56,536 bases of DNA from Streptomyces griseicoloratus (GCF_014534645.1 NZ_JACVQF010000172.1:1-56536), one strand, 5' to 3'; counted from the stretch's first letter, positions 9,061 to 19,358 are shown. Translations and numbers: made by a program. Notes: a model not told the origin generated them from the letters alone.

Positions 9061-9743
9061 CCCTCGCCGCGACCGTCGGCAACCTCGCCGCGCACACCAC
9101 TACCACCACGACCACGGCGGCCGAATCCCAGGGTTTCCTGTCCCCGACCGGCGTCGAGATCGCCTTCCTCCTCGTCGGCCTGGTCACCTTCGGCGCCGCC
9201 GTCGTCACCGTCACCACCCGGCAGCTCGTCCACGCCGCGCTGTGGCTGGTGGTGGCTCTCGGCGGCCTGGCCGTCGAGTACCTCCTGCTCACCGCCGAGT
9301 TCATCGCCTGGGTGCAGGTCCTCATCTACGTCGGTTCCGTCGTCGTCCTCCTCCTGTTCGGGCTGATGCTCACCAAGGCACCCATCGGCCGCTCCCCGGA
9401 CGCCGACTCCGGCAACCGCTGGGCCGCGCTCACCGTCGCCGGCGCTGCCGCGGCGGCCCTGGTGTGGGTCGTCGTCGACGCCTTCCGCACCACGTGGATC
9501 GACCTGGACGGCCCGGCCGCCGGCTCGACCGAGGCGACCGGAGCCAGCCTCTTCCAGAACTGGGTCCTCCCCTTCGAGGCCCTCTCCGTCCTCCTCCTCG
9601 CCGCGCTGGTCGGCGCGATCGTCCTGTCCCGCAAGGCCAAGGCCGACGCGGCGCGCACCGCCCCGACCGCCGGCGCCGAGCGGGACACCCGGGCCGCTCT
9701 CGCCGAGCGGGACACCCGGAGCGATGCGGAAGGGGCCCGCTGA
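9057..9743 (+). CDS. nuoJ: NADH-quinone oxidoreductase subunit J
   Basis: Integral membrane subunit (228 residues) with five hydrophobic helices and the conserved [18 protein letters not shown] stretch (helix 3 region). The hydrophilic C-terminus has an 18-bp exact DNA repeat encoding AERDTR twice. The ATG at 9057 overlaps the nuoI stop, and the stop overlaps nuoK by one base (TGATG). Confidence 0.93.
   Translation: MTLAATVGNLAAHTTTTTTTAAESQGFLSPTGVEIAFLLVGLVTFGAAVVTVTTRQLVHAALWLVVALGGLAVEYLLLTAEFIAWVQVLIYVGSVVVLLLFGLMLTKAPIGRSPDADSGNRWAALTVAGAAAAALVWVVVDAFRTTWIDLDGPAAGSTEATGASLFQNWVLPFEALSVLLLAALVGAIVLSRKAKADAARTAPTAGAERDTRAALAERDTRSDAEGAR
9675..9719 (+). repeat. 18-bp exact direct repeat in the nuoJ 3' end
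   Basis: GCCGAGCGGGACACCCGG occurs at 9675-9692 and 9702-9719, a 27-bp period, and encodes AERDTR twice in the hydrophilic tail of NuoJ. Confidence 0.9.
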
Positions 9744-10135
9744 TGCACCTCGCCTATCCCGCCGTCCTCTCCGCCCTCCTGTTCTGCACGGGCCTGTACG
9801 GAGTCCTCGCCCGCCGCAACGCGATCCTGGTCCTGATGTCGGTCGAGCTGATGCTCAACGCCGTCAACCTCAACCTGGTCGCCTTCGACGTCTGGCTCAG
9901 CAAGGCCGCCGAGGAGACCCTGCACTCCGGTCAGGCCCTGACCCTGTTCACCATCGCCATCGCCGCCGCCGAGATCGGCATCGGCCTGGCGATCGTGCTC
10001 GCCGTGTACCGGAACCGCGGCACCTCCGACATCGACAAGCTCCGCGACACCGCCGAGGGCCACGAGCCGGACGGCCCCGACACCGACGCCCCCGCGACCG
10101 GGCCGGCCGCCGAGAAGGCCGAGGCCACCGCGTGA
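9743..10135 (+). CDS. nuoK: NADH-quinone oxidoreductase subunit K
   Basis: Small antiporter-like membrane subunit (130 residues) with three helices. The conserved buried glutamates lie in [19 protein letters not shown] and in [15 protein letters not shown]. About 30 extra hydrophilic residues follow the last helix, a pattern shared with the J, I and C subunits of this operon. The ATG at 9743 overlaps the nuoJ stop; the end overlaps nuoL (GTGA). Confidence 0.94.
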   Translation: MHLAYPAVLSALLFCTGLYGVLARRNAILVLMSVELMLNAVNLNLVAFDVWLSKAAEETLHSGQALTLFTIAIAAAEIGIGLAIVLAVYRNRGTSDIDKLRDTAEGHEPDGPDTDAPATGPAAEKAEATA

Positions 10136-12126
10136 CCACCACCACCCTCGCCGTACTCGTCCCCCTCCTTCCCTTCCTCGGCGCAGCCGCCGGCCTGCTC
10201 CTGGGCCGCACGGCACCCGGCTTCGTCCGCCCGCTCGCCGTTCTGCCCACGCTCGCCTCGCTCGTGCTCGCCGCACTCGTCGCGGCGCGTCAGGGCGGCG
10301 GCCGGGCCGTCGACGCGGCCACGGAACTGACGCCCACCGGCTCGGTCCCCATCGAGCTCGCCCTGCACATCGACGGCTTCGCCGCCCTGGTCGCGGTCCT
10401 GGTCGGCGTCGTCGCCACCTGCGTGCAGATCTACTCGACGGGCTACCTGCGCGACGACCCGCGCTACCCCTCCTACGCCGCTCTCGTCTCCCTGTTCACC
10501 TCCGCGATGCTCCTCGTCGTCTACTCGGGCGACCTGATGGTGCTGCTGGTCGGCTGGGAGATCATGGGCATCTGCTCGTACTTCCTGGTCGGCCACTACT
10601 GGGAGACCCCGGAGGCCCGCGCAGCCTCCCTCAAGGCCTTCCTGGTGACCAAGCTCGGTGACGTCCCCTTCCTGATCGGCCTGTTCGCGCTGGCCACCGA
10701 CGCCGGTTCCTTCCGCATCACCAAGGTCCTCGGCGCGGTCGCGAGCGGCGCACTGGACCATCCGACCCTGATCGCCCTGCTGCTCCTGGCCGGCGTGGCC
10801 GGCAAGTCGGCGCAGTTCCCGCTGCACACCTGGCTCCCCGACGCGATGGCGGGCCCCACACCCGTCTCCGCGCTGATCCACGCCGCGACGATGGTCGCCG
10901 CCGGTGTCTACTTCATTGCCCGGCTCCTCCCGCTCTTCGAGGCCTCCCAGGCCGCGATGGCCGTCCTCGCCGTCATGGCCGCGGTGACGATGGTCGGCTC
11001 GGCGCTCGCCGCGCTCGCCCAGGACGACATCAAGCGCGTCCTCGCCTACTCGACGATCGGCCAGCTCGGCTACATGACCGGTGCCCTCGCCGCCGGCGAC
11101 CGCGGGGCCGCCGTCTTCCACCTCCTCACGCACGGCGCCTTCAAGGCGCTGCTGTTCCTCGCCGCCGGCGTGATCATCCACGCCGCCGGCACCAACTCGC
11201 TCGCCGCCATGTCCCGCATGCGGAACCTGCGCGACCGTGTCCCCGACGCCTACTGGACGATGACCGTGGCGCTGCTCGCGCTCGCCGCGATCCCGCCGTT
11301 CAGCGGCTTCTTCTCCAAGGAGTCCGTCCTCGGCGCCGCCGAGCACGCCGCCACCGGTCATACCGAGCACGCCCCCGGTGCCGCCGGCTGGACCGTCCTC
11401 GTCGCCGGACTGCTCACGGCCGTGCTCACCGCCGCGTACGCGATGCGCCTGTGGCTGCTGGCCTTCCGCGGGCGGGGCGCCGAGGCCCCCGACCACGGCA
11501 GGCAGCCGGTGGCCATGAACGCCGCGCTCTGGGTGCTCGCCATCCCGTCACTTGCCCTCGGCGGGCTCGCCTTCCGCCTCCTGCCCGACTGGTTCGACGG
11601 CGGTGACCTGGCCCCGACCCTGACCACCTCGGTGCTCGGCACGGGCGTGGCCCTGGTCGGCGGCATCGTCACCTACGCCGCCTGGCGGCACACCACGGCC
11701 CTCGCGGCCCGCGTCCCGCTGGGCGCGGTCGCGGCCCACCCGGAGGGCGACGCCGCGCTCGTGGAGGCCGAGGCCATCGCCAGCCACAAGCCCGCCTACG
11801 GAGACGTGGCCTACGCACCCGACCCGTCGGACCCGGGACGGCTCCTGCTCGGCCCGCTCCACCGGCACGCGGCCGTCGGCTTCCACCTGGACGCCGTGTA
11901 CACGGCCCTGTTCGTCCGCCCGGTGCGGGCCGGTGCGAGCCTCGTCCGGTTCCTCGACCGCGAGGTCGTCGACACCTACGTACGCGGGGCGGGCACCCTG
12001 CCCCGCTGGCTCGGGGCCGCCGTACGCCGTGCCCAGACCGGCAATGTGCAGACCTATGTGAGCGCGCTGCTCGCCGGCACCGTCGTCCTCGCGGTCGCCG
12101 TCGTCCTCGTCGCCACGGGAGCGTGA
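10132..12126 (+). CDS. nuoL: NADH-quinone oxidoreductase subunit L
   Basis: Distal proton-pumping antiporter-like subunit (664 residues, normal length). It has many hydrophobic helices, including [17 protein letters not shown], the Lys/His-bearing [20 protein letters not shown] stretch, and [16 protein letters not shown]. The long amphipathic lateral helix and last transmembrane helix are represented by the C-terminal about 130 residues. The GTG start at 10132 overlaps nuoK. Confidence 0.96.
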   Translation: MTTTTLAVLVPLLPFLGAAAGLLLGRTAPGFVRPLAVLPTLASLVLAALVAARQGGGRAVDAATELTPTGSVPIELALHIDGFAALVAVLVGVVATCVQIYSTGYLRDDPRYPSYAALVSLFTSAMLLVVYSGDLMVLLVGWEIMGICSYFLVGHYWETPEARAASLKAFLVTKLGDVPFLIGLFALATDAGSFRITKVLGAVASGALDHPTLIALLLLAGVAGKSAQFPLHTWLPDAMAGPTPVSALIHAATMVAAGVYFIARLLPLFEASQAAMAVLAVMAAVTMVGSALAALAQDDIKRVLAYSTIGQLGYMTGALAAGDRGAAVFHLLTHGAFKALLFLAAGVIIHAAGTNSLAAMSRMRNLRDRVPDAYWTMTVALLALAAIPPFSGFFSKESVLGAAEHAATGHTEHAPGAAGWTVLVAGLLTAVLTAAYAMRLWLLAFRGRGAEAPDHGRQPVAMNAALWVLAIPSLALGGLAFRLLPDWFDGGDLAPTLTTSVLGTGVALVGGIVTYAAWRHTTALAARVPLGAVAAHPEGDAALVEAEAIASHKPAYGDVAYAPDPSDPGRLLLGPLHRHAAVGFHLDAVYTALFVRPVRAGASLVRFLDREVVDTYVRGAGTLPRWLGAAVRRAQTGNVQTYVSALLAGTVVLAVAVVLVATGA

Positions 12127-12132
12127 GCAGGC

Positions 12133-13707
12133 GTGATCGATATCAACGAGTCCGTGATGCAGTTCCTTCTCGCGTTCGTCGTCGTCGGCCCGCTCCTCGG
12201 TGCCGCCGCCGCTCTCCTGCCGGCCCCGCCCGGACTGAAGGGGAAGTCGCCCGAACAGGCCGTGCTCCGGCACGGCGTCACCGTCACCGGTGCCGTCCTG
12301 GCCGCCGCGATCGTCCTCGTGCTGGGCTTCGACCACGACCATCCGTCGAAGATGCAGGCCAGTACGGACATCAGCTGGATCCCCGCACTCGATGTGCGGG
12401 TCCACCTCGGCATCGACGGCATCTCCCTCCCCCTTCTGGTCCTGACCGCGCTGCTGACCTTCCTCTGCGCGCTCTACTCGTACTTCAAGATGCCTGCGGG
12501 CCCGACCCCGAAGGCCTTCGTCGCACTGCTGCTCGTCCTGGAGTCCGGCACCCTCGCCACCTTCGCCGTCCTCGACCTGCTGCTGTTCTTCCTCGCCTTC
12601 GAGATGGTCCTCGTCCCGATGTACTTCCTCATCGCCCGCTGGGGCGGCGAGGGCCGGGCCGAGGCCGCCTGGAAGTTCATCCTGTACACGCTGCTCGGCT
12701 CCGTGGTCATGCTGCTCGGCCTGCTGCTGATCGGACTCAGCGCGGGCACGTTCGACATGGTGGCACTCGCCACTGACAACGGCCGGTCGCTGACCACGTC
12801 CGTGCAGGTCATCGCGGTCCTGGCGATCGGGATCGGGCTGGCGGTCAAGACGCCGATGTGGCCGCTGCACAGCTGGCTGCCCGACGCCCACACCGCGGCG
12901 CCGACCGTGGGCTCGGTCCTGCTGGCCGGGGTTCTGCTGAAGATGGGTACGTACGGGTTCGTCCGGATTCTCCTCCCGGTAGCACCGGACGGCTTCCACA
13001 CCTTCGCGCCCTACCTCGCCGCCTTCGCCGTCGTCGGGATCATCTACGGTTCCCTGGCCTGCCTGGCCCTCGCCAAACGGGGCGCGAAGGGCGACCTCAA
13101 GCGCCTCATCGCGTACTCCTCCGTCGGCCACATGGGCTTCGTCCTGCTCGGCATCGCGAGCACGACCCCGACCGGCGTGAACGGCGCCCTGTTCGCCAAC
13201 ATCGCCCACGGACTCATCACCGGCCTGCTCTTCTTCCTGGTCGGCGCGCTGAAGGACCGCACCGGCACCACCGACCTCGACACCCTTGCCGCGGAGACCG
13301 GTGCCGCGCTGTACGGCAAGGCACCGCGCCTGGGCGGCCTGCTCGCCTTCGCCGCGGTCGCCTCGCTCGGCCTGCCGGGCCTGGCCGGGTTCTGGGGCGA
13401 GATGCTGGCCCTGTTCGGCGCCTTCGACCCCCACGACGACCTCAGCCGTCCCGCCTTCCTCACCTTCATGGCGATCGCCGCGTTCGGCACGCTGCTGACC
13501 GCCGCGTACATGCTGATCGTGGTCCGCCGCGTCTGCATGGGCGCCGTACCGCAGGAGACCCCGCAGCTCACCGACGTGCGCACGTACGAGTTCGCCGCCT
13601 GGACCCCGCTCGTCGCCCTCACCGTCGTCGCCGGACTGTGGCCCAAAACCCTCCTCGGGCTGACCGACCCGGCCGTGCAGCAACTCCTCGCAGGAGGCAC
13701 CCGATGA
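12133..13707 (+). CDS. nuoM: NADH-quinone oxidoreductase subunit M
   Basis: Antiporter-like membrane subunit (524 residues). It contains the catalytic Glu region FFLAFEMVLVPMYFLI, the KTPMWPLHSWLPDAHTAAPT motif and LKRLIAYSSVGHMGFV. The GTG start at 12133 lies six bases after the nuoL stop. The end overlaps nuoN (ATGA). Confidence 0.96.
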   Translation: MIDINESVMQFLLAFVVVGPLLGAAAALLPAPPGLKGKSPEQAVLRHGVTVTGAVLAAAIVLVLGFDHDHPSKMQASTDISWIPALDVRVHLGIDGISLPLLVLTALLTFLCALYSYFKMPAGPTPKAFVALLLVLESGTLATFAVLDLLLFFLAFEMVLVPMYFLIARWGGEGRAEAAWKFILYTLLGSVVMLLGLLLIGLSAGTFDMVALATDNGRSLTTSVQVIAVLAIGIGLAVKTPMWPLHSWLPDAHTAAPTVGSVLLAGVLLKMGTYGFVRILLPVAPDGFHTFAPYLAAFAVVGIIYGSLACLALAKRGAKGDLKRLIAYSSVGHMGFVLLGIASTTPTGVNGALFANIAHGLITGLLFFLVGALKDRTGTTDLDTLAAETGAALYGKAPRLGGLLAFAAVASLGLPGLAGFWGEMLALFGAFDPHDDLSRPAFLTFMAIAAFGTLLTAAYMLIVVRRVCMGAVPQETPQLTDVRTYEFAAWTPLVALTVVAGLWPKTLLGLTDPAVQQLLAGGTR

Positions 13708-15227
13708 GCCCCCTGGCCCAGCCACTGGCCCAGAACCTCGTCCAGTCCGTCGACTGGCTCGCCATCGCGCCCCCCACCATCGCGGCGGTCGTCGGACTCG
13801 CCGTCCTCGTCGCCGACCTTTTCGTCGACGACAACCGGAAAGCCCTGCTCGGCTGGGCGTCGGTGGCCGGACTCGCCGCCTCCGTGATCATGCTGCTGCC
13901 GCTCCTGGACGGCGACCGCTCGACGTTCTGCCTGACCGGCGACGCCGACGTCTGCAGCTACACCGCGGACACCTTCACCCTCGCCATCCAGTTCCTGGTC
14001 CTCGGCGGCGCCCTCCTGGCCGCCCTGCTGTCGGTCACCGCGCTGAAGGACGCCGACAGAGGGCTCCCCGAGGGAGAGTTCTGGTTCCTGCTGCTCTCCT
14101 CCGCGGCCGGCGCGGCGCTTCTGCCCGCCTCGCGCGACCTGGCGACCCTGATCGTCGCCCTGGAGGTCGCCTCCCTGCCCGCCTTCGCCCTCGTCGGCCT
14201 CCGGCACGGCGACCGGCGCTCCTCCGAAGCGGCCCTGAAGTTCTTCCTGTCCTCGGTCACCGCGACAGCGGTCAGCCTCATGGGCATCAGCTTCGTGTAC
14301 GCCTCCACCGGCACCCTCTACCTCACCCAGGTGGCCGACCGCATCCAGGACGTCGACGGGCAGCTCACCACGCTCGTCCAGACCGGCGTCGTCCTCACCC
14401 TCGTCGGCTTCGCCTTCAAGACGGCCGCCGTGCCCTTCCACTTCTGGGTGCCCGACACCTATGTGGGTGCGCCCCTGCCGGTCGCCGCCTACCTGTCTGT
14501 CGTCGGCAAAGCCGTCGGCTTCTCCGGCCTGATCCTCGTCACGGTCATCGCCCTGCCGTCCTACGCCGACGCCTGGGGCCCGGCGCTCGCGGCACTGGCC
14601 GCCCTCACCATGACCGTCGGCAACGTCGGAGCCCTCCGCCAGCAGGCCACGCGCGCGTACAGTGCGGTACGCCTCCTCGCCTGGTCGTCCATCGGCCAGG
14701 CCGGCTACCTCCTGGTGCCGATCGCCGCCGCCGCGTACTCCGACGACGCCGAACGGTCCATCGGCTCCACCGTCGCCTACGCCCTCATGTACGCCGCCGT
14801 GAACCTCGGCGCCTTCGCGGTGGCGGCCCTCGTGGGCCGTACGAAGGCGCGCAACCGGGTCTCCGACTACCGCGGCCTGTACGCGACCAACCCCGTGACC
14901 GCCCTGCTCCTGGCGTTCTTCCTGCTCTGCCTCGCCGGACTGCCGCCCGGCATCATCGGCCTGTTCGCGAAGGTCACCGTCTTCTCCGCGGCCGTCGACG
15001 CCGGCCTCGGCTGGCTGGCCGTCGTCATGGCCGTCAACGTCGTCATCGCGCTGTTCTACTACCTCCAATGGACGGCCCTGCTCTTCCGCGCCCCCGAGGG
15101 CGAGGCCGTCGAGCACCGCGTGCCCGCACCCCTCACGGCCGCGATCACCGTGACCGCCGTCCTCGCCGTCGCCCTCTCCGGAGCACCCCAGCTGGTCCTG
15201 CACTTCGCCGACACCAGCCTCTTCTGA
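13704..15227 (+). CDS. nuoN: NADH-quinone oxidoreductase subunit N
   Basis: Third antiporter-like subunit (507 residues) of the membrane arm. Recognisable regions include LIVALEVASLPAFALVGL, FKTAAVPFHFWVPDTYVGAP and VRLLAWSSIGQAGYLLV. GGAGG lies just upstream of the ATG at 13704, which overlaps the nuoM stop. It is the last gene of the operon; a strong GC hairpin follows. Confidence 0.96.
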   Translation: MSPLAQPLAQNLVQSVDWLAIAPPTIAAVVGLAVLVADLFVDDNRKALLGWASVAGLAASVIMLLPLLDGDRSTFCLTGDADVCSYTADTFTLAIQFLVLGGALLAALLSVTALKDADRGLPEGEFWFLLLSSAAGAALLPASRDLATLIVALEVASLPAFALVGLRHGDRRSSEAALKFFLSSVTATAVSLMGISFVYASTGTLYLTQVADRIQDVDGQLTTLVQTGVVLTLVGFAFKTAAVPFHFWVPDTYVGAPLPVAAYLSVVGKAVGFSGLILVTVIALPSYADAWGPALAALAALTMTVGNVGALRQQATRAYSAVRLLAWSSIGQAGYLLVPIAAAAYSDDAERSIGSTVAYALMYAAVNLGAFAVAALVGRTKARNRVSDYRGLYATNPVTALLLAFFLLCLAGLPPGIIGLFAKVTVFSAAVDAGLGWLAVVMAVNVVIALFYYLQWTALLFRAPEGEAVEHRVPAPLTAAITVTAVLAVALSGAPQLVLHFADTSLF

Positions 15228-15246
15228 CCCCAGCCGACTTTCACTG

Positions 15247-15279
15247 CGCGCGCGTGGGGCACCCGGCCCCACGCGCGCG
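15247..15279 (+). terminator. Hairpin after the nuo operon
   Basis: A 14-bp perfect stem (15247-15260 with 15266-15279) and a five-base loop, 20 bp after the nuoN stop. There is no U-tract, as is common for Streptomyces terminators. Confidence 0.75.
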
Positions 15280-15493
15280 TGCCGTACGCCGTGACCCGTC
15301 ACCCGGACGGCCCACGCGCGCTGCCGTACCCACCAGGGAACTGGCGGCCCTCGCCTGGCGTTGACCAGTACAGAAGGGTCCACTGGACGTGACGCCACGG
15401 CGCCGCCGGTGGCATCGAGGACCAGGAAGCAACCACAGCGAGCGAGATCAGCAAGCAAAGGGTTCCCCTGCTGCACCACTTGGAGGGCGTACC

Positions 15494-16357
15494 GTGCACC
15501 GCCGGCACAACGGGCTCAGGACCGCAGTACTCCTCGGGGGACTGTCCGCACTCATCATCGTCATCGGCAGCTTCTTCGGCCGAGCGGGGCTCGTCGTCGC
15601 CGTCCTCGTCGCCCTGGGCACCAACGCGTACGCGTACTGGAACAGCGACAAGCTCGCGCTGCGTGCGATGCGCGCCCGCCCGGTGAGCGAGTTCGAGGCC
15701 CCGGCGCTGTACCGCATGGTCCGCGACCTCTCCACCCAGGCCCGCCAGCCCATGCCCCGCCTGTACATCTCCCCGACGGAGGCGCCGAACGCCTTCGCGA
15801 CGGGCCGCAACCCGCGCAACGCCGCCGTGTGCTGCACCGAGGGCATCCTGCGCCTGCTCGACGAGCGGGAACTGCGCGGGGTCATCGGCCACGAGCTCAG
15901 CCACGTCTACAACCGCGACATCCTGATCTCCTCGGTCGCCGGCGCCCTCGCCTCCGTGATCATGTTCCTGGTCAACTTCGCGTGGCTCATCCCCATCGGC
16001 AGGTCGAACGACGACGACGGCCCCGGTCTCCTGGGCATGCTCCTGATCATGATCCTCGGCCCGCTCGCCGCCACCCTCATCCAATTGGCCATCAGCCGCT
16101 CCAGGGAGTACGAGGCCGACGCCTCCGGTGCCCAGCTCACCGGCGACCCGATCGCCCTCGCCAGCGCCCTGCGCAAGCTCGAGACGGGCACCAAGCAGCT
16201 TCCGCTGCCTCCCGAGCCCCGGATCGAGACCGCCAGCCACATGATGATCGCGAACCCGTTCCGCCCGGGGCAGGGCATGTCCAGGATGTTCTCCACCCAC
16301 CCGCCGATGGCGGAGCGGATCGCCCGACTCGAGAAGATGGCAGGTCGCCAGCAGTGA
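15494..16357 (+). CDS. htpX: Membrane zinc metalloprotease HtpX (M48B)
   Basis: Inner-membrane protease of 287 residues that degrades misfolded membrane proteins. Two N-terminal hydrophobic helices, the zinc motif HELSH in [14 protein letters not shown], a second hydrophobic pair, and the third ligand region [13 protein letters not shown] are visible. I chose GTG 15494 ([12 protein letters not shown]) because GGAGG sits seven bases upstream; the frame is open further upstream but that part looks like leader. The end overlaps the next gene (GTGA). Length matches the family. Confidence 0.93.
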   Translation: MHRRHNGLRTAVLLGGLSALIIVIGSFFGRAGLVVAVLVALGTNAYAYWNSDKLALRAMRARPVSEFEAPALYRMVRDLSTQARQPMPRLYISPTEAPNAFATGRNPRNAAVCCTEGILRLLDERELRGVIGHELSHVYNRDILISSVAGALASVIMFLVNFAWLIPIGRSNDDDGPGLLGMLLIMILGPLAATLIQLAISRSREYEADASGAQLTGDPIALASALRKLETGTKQLPLPPEPRIETASHMMIANPFRPGQGMSRMFSTHPPMAERIARLEKMAGRQQ

Positions 16358-16770
16358 AGACCATCCTCAACGTCGTATGGCTCGTCCTCAGCGGCTTCTG
16401 GCTGTTCCTCGGCTACCTGGTCGCGGGACTCTTGCTCTGCATCACCATCATCGGCATCCCGTTCGGCCTCGCCGCGTTCCGCATCGGCGTCTACGCCCTG
16501 TGGCCCTTCGGGTACACGACGGTCGAGCGCCGGGACGCGGGCGCGCCCTCCTGCATCGGCAACGTGCTCTGGCTGATCCTCGCGGGCTGGTGGCTGGCCA
16601 TCGGCCACATCGTCACCGGTATCGCGCTGTGCGTCACGATCATCGGCATCCCGCTCGGCATCGCCAACTTCAAGCTGATTCCGGTGTCGCTGCTGCCGCT
16701 CGGGCGCGAAATCGTACGGACGGATCAGCCGTTCACGGCCACGGGCACCGCGCAGCGAACCGGTTGGTGA
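16354..16770 (+). CDS. YccF-domain membrane protein
   Basis: Small integral membrane protein (138 residues) with two copies of a YccF-type module. Each contains a hydrophobic helix pair and the signature (L/I)C(I/V)TIIGIP(F/L)G; the first is at about residues 1-60, the second at about 65-130. The function of the family is not known. The GTG at 16354 overlaps the htpX stop, so it is translationally coupled to the protease and may share a membrane stress role (inference). Confidence 0.88.
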   Translation: MKTILNVVWLVLSGFWLFLGYLVAGLLLCITIIGIPFGLAAFRIGVYALWPFGYTTVERRDAGAPSCIGNVLWLILAGWWLAIGHIVTGIALCVTIIGIPLGIANFKLIPVSLLPLGREIVRTDQPFTATGTAQRTGW

Positions 16771-16796
16771 GAGCCAGCGAGCCGGCGGGCCGGCGT

Positions 16797-16823
16797 TTTT
16801 CCACAGCCGCCGGGTTGTCCACA
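16797..16823 (+). promoter_or_regulatory. Pair of DnaA-box-like sequences
   Basis: TTTTCCACA (16797-16805) and TTGTCCACA (16815-16823) lie in the same orientation, 18 bp apart. The second equals the box described for Streptomyces DnaA; the first is a relaxed box. They sit in the 93-bp gap before the SUKH gene. Confidence 0.5.
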
Positions 16824-16863
16824 GGCTCGCCCGGTTGTCAGTGGCGGCCTGCATGATGAACGC

Positions 16864-17451
16864 ATGACCGAGATCGAGCAGTTGCTGGCACGGGTGGCGG
16901 ACAAGGCCCGCAACACCCGCCCCTGGGGCTGGGCTTCCCTCCCCGAGCCCGTCGACGCGGCCACCCGCGCCCGCGCCGAGGCCGCCCTGGGCTTCCCCCT
17001 GCCCCCGCTGCTCGCCGAGCTGTACCAGCGGATAGGGGACGGCGGATTCGGCCCGGACTACGGCCTGTTGCCCCTGCTCGACAGCTCGCCCGCCGGAGAG
17101 CCTGCTGCCGTGGCGCAGTACCTGGCCAACCGCGAGAGCGGCGCCCAGGACCCCGACTGGCCCTGGCCCGAAGGCGTCCTGCCGATATCCCACTGGGGCT
17201 GCGCGATGTACGCATGCGTGGACTGCCGCTCCCCACAGGCCACGGTCCTGCTCTTCGAACCGAACCCCGGCGACGCCGACCAGGCATGGTTCGTCGACGC
17301 CCCGACCCTCGCCGACTGGCTGCGTGCCTGGGTCGACGGCACGGGCTGGTACGAGGAGGAGAACGAAGGAGCGGAGATGGCCCCCTGGGCCGAGTTCCGG
17401 ATACGAACGGGCAGAGGGCCGACGACGGCAGGCATGGCGCAGGCATCCTGA
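16864..17451 (+). CDS. SMI1/KNR4 (SUKH) family protein
   Basis: Soluble protein of 195 residues resembling the SUKH fold: an N-terminal region with LPPLLAELYQRIGDGGFGPDYGLLPLL, then WGCAMYACVDC and an acidic WFVDAPTLADWLRAW segment. SUKH proteins are often immunity proteins against secreted toxins but also occur as stand-alone housekeeping proteins. No toxin gene is adjacent, so a general binding role is equally likely. The ATG at 16864 is preceded by DnaA-box-like sites. Two cysteines (CVDC) might bind metal. Confidence 0.8.
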   Translation: MTEIEQLLARVADKARNTRPWGWASLPEPVDAATRARAEAALGFPLPPLLAELYQRIGDGGFGPDYGLLPLLDSSPAGEPAAVAQYLANRESGAQDPDWPWPEGVLPISHWGCAMYACVDCRSPQATVLLFEPNPGDADQAWFVDAPTLADWLRAWVDGTGWYEEENEGAEMAPWAEFRIRTGRGPTTAGMAQAS

Positions 17452-17616
17452 GCAAGGACGACCGCCGACCCCACCGGCCCGTCCGAGCGAGCACGGCGGC
17501 GCCGGGCATCCCCATGGCCCCCTGCCTCCCGGCCGCAGCCGCCAATCGCGCCCACAGCCACCGACTGCCCCGGCAACCCCTGACTCCGCTCCCGTAACCG
17601 TCGGCCGGCCGGCGCC

Positions 17617-18876
17617 CTAACGACCCACCGCCCGGCCCCCCACTGCCCACCGCCGAACCCAGTACGCCACCACGCCCACCACCAGCACGCCCGCGCCCGC
17701 CACCACCGACGCCGCCGGAAGCGCGAACGCCAGTGCCGCGCATCCGGCCAGTCCCACGGTGGGCACGATCCGTGCCGACGTGGCAGGGCGCAGCGTCCAG
17801 GCCGACGCGTTGGCCACCGCGTAGTACGCCAGCACACCGAAGGAGGAGAATCCGATCGCATCGCGCACGTCCACAGTGGCGGCCAGGACCGCGACCACCG
17901 CGCCCACGGCCAGCTCGGCCCGGTGCGGCACCTGAAAACGCGGGTGCACCGCGGCCAGCGCTCCGGGCAGGTGACGGTCCCGGGCCATGGCCAGAGTCGT
18001 CCGCGAGACACCCAGGATCAGCGCCAGAAGCGAGCCCAGCGCGGCGACGGCGGCACCCACCCGCACGACCGGCGCGAGCCCGGGCACACCGGCCGCACGC
18101 ACGGCGTCGGCCAGCGGTGCGGTCGCCTGGCCGAGGCCGCCGGACCCCAGCACGGAGAGGACAGCCACAGCCACACACGCGTACACCGCCAGAGCGATGC
18201 CCAGGGCCAGCGGGATCGCACGCGGAATGGTGCGCGCCGGATCCCGTACCTCCTCGCCGAGGGTCGCGATGCGCGCGTACCCCGCGAACGCGAAGAAGAG
18301 CAGGCCCGCGGCCTGCAGTACTCCGCCGACGCCCTCGGAGACCCCGAGGTCCAGTCGCCCCGCGTCGGACCGTCCGGAACCCAGACACACCACAACCACG
18401 GAAGCGAGGACAGCCAGGACCACCGCCACGATCACCCGCGTCAGCCAGGCGGACTTCTGGATGCCGCCGTAATTCACCGCGGTGAGCGCGACCACGGCGG
18501 CTACCGCCACCACATGCGCCTGCTCCGGCCAGACGTACGCGCCCACGGTGAGCGCCATGGCGGCACAGGAGGCCGTCTTGCCGACGACGAACGACCAGCC
18601 CGCCAGATAGCCCCAGAACTCCCCGAGCCGCTCGCGCCCGTAGACGTACGTGCCGCCGGAGGCCGGATAGAGGGCCGCCAGCCGCGCCGACGACGTGGCG
18701 TTGCAGTAGGCGACCACGGCGGCGAGGGCCAGGCCGATCAGCAGCCCGGAGCCGGCCGCGTGCGCCGCGGGCGCCAGCGCGGCGAAGATCCCGGCCCCGA
18801 CCATCGAACCGAGGCCCACGACCACGGCGTCGCCCACGCCCAGGGTGCGCCTCAGCTCCGAACTCGCAGGTGTCAT
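17617..18876 (-). CDS. APC-family amino acid permease
   Basis: Integral membrane transporter of 419 residues with about 12 hydrophobic helices. The APC signature VGLGSMVGAGIFAALAPAA is at the N-terminus (about residues 19-37), followed by YPASGGTYVYGRERLG and FFAFAGYARIATLGEEVRDP. It probably imports or exchanges an amino acid or amine in cotransport with protons; the substrate cannot be read from sequence. The start ATG 18874-18876 was chosen because the conserved N-terminus begins there; upstream codons are not transporter-like. Confidence 0.9.
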   Translation of the reverse strand: MTPASSELRRTLGVGDAVVVGLGSMVGAGIFAALAPAAHAAGSGLLIGLALAAVVAYCNATSSARLAALYPASGGTYVYGRERLGEFWGYLAGWSFVVGKTASCAAMALTVGAYVWPEQAHVVAVAAVVALTAVNYGGIQKSAWLTRVIVAVVLAVLASVVVVCLGSGRSDAGRLDLGVSEGVGGVLQAAGLLFFAFAGYARIATLGEEVRDPARTIPRAIPLALGIALAVYACVAVAVLSVLGSGGLGQATAPLADAVRAAGVPGLAPVVRVGAAVAALGSLLALILGVSRTTLAMARDRHLPGALAAVHPRFQVPHRAELAVGAVVAVLAATVDVRDAIGFSSFGVLAYYAVANASAWTLRPATSARIVPTVGLAGCAALAFALPAASVVAGAGVLVVGVVAYWVRRWAVGGRAVGR

Positions 18877-19015
18877 GGCTCGCACCCTACTGACCAGTGC
18901 AACCGGCGAATGCGGTGAGCACGTCCTCCACACTGACAGGACATGAACATGCGTGGAGGAAAGACCGACAACGCCGGGACGGCACCGGTACAGCGGGAGA
19001 GGGCAGGGTTGAGGC

Positions 19016-19282
19016 ATGACCGTCATCAGCTGGATCATCCTGGGACTGTTGGCCGGGGCCATCGCCAAATTCCTGCTGCCGGGCCGTGACCCCGGGGGCC
19101 TCATCGGTACGACCCTCATCGGAGTCGCGGGCGCGTTCGTCGGCGGCTGGATCTCGGCCCGCTGGCTGGACCACCCGATCAGCAAGGACTTCTATGACGG
19201 TGCGACCTGGGCCGCGGCGATCGGCGGCTCCCTCGTCCTCCTGATCGCCTACCGCATCCTGTTCGGCAACTCGCGCGACTGA
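19016..19282 (+). CDS. GlsB/YeaQ/YmgE-family small membrane protein
   Basis: 88-residue membrane protein with three helices and the family pattern LGLLAGAIAKFLLPGRDPGG near the N-terminus, then TTLIGVAGAFVGG. It is often called transglycosylase-associated, but its role is not established; homologues are stress-linked. The ATG at 19016 follows GAGGGCAGGG. A convergent terminator separates it from yajQ. Confidence 0.9.
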   Translation: MTVISWIILGLLAGAIAKFLLPGRDPGGLIGTTLIGVAGAFVGGWISARWLDHPISKDFYDGATWAAAIGGSLVLLIAYRILFGNSRD

Positions 19283-19327
19283 ACGCGCCCCGGACCGCGG
19301 TCGGCAGGTGAGCAGGCCGGCAGCCGA

Positions 19328-19358
19328 GAAGGGCGGGCACCCTGGGCGCCCGCCCTTC
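19328..19358. terminator. Bidirectional terminator between the GlsB-like gene and yajQ
   Basis: Perfect 11-bp stem GAAGGGCGGGC (19328-19338) with GCCCGCCCTTC (19348-19358) and a nine-base loop. The two flanking genes converge on it. Confidence 0.8.

Noticed and set aside
15430-15493. A sixth RARSAS-like repeat upstream of htpX
   Set aside because: The match is only six codons in a frame not used by htpX; the DNA is clearly different from the nuoC copies.
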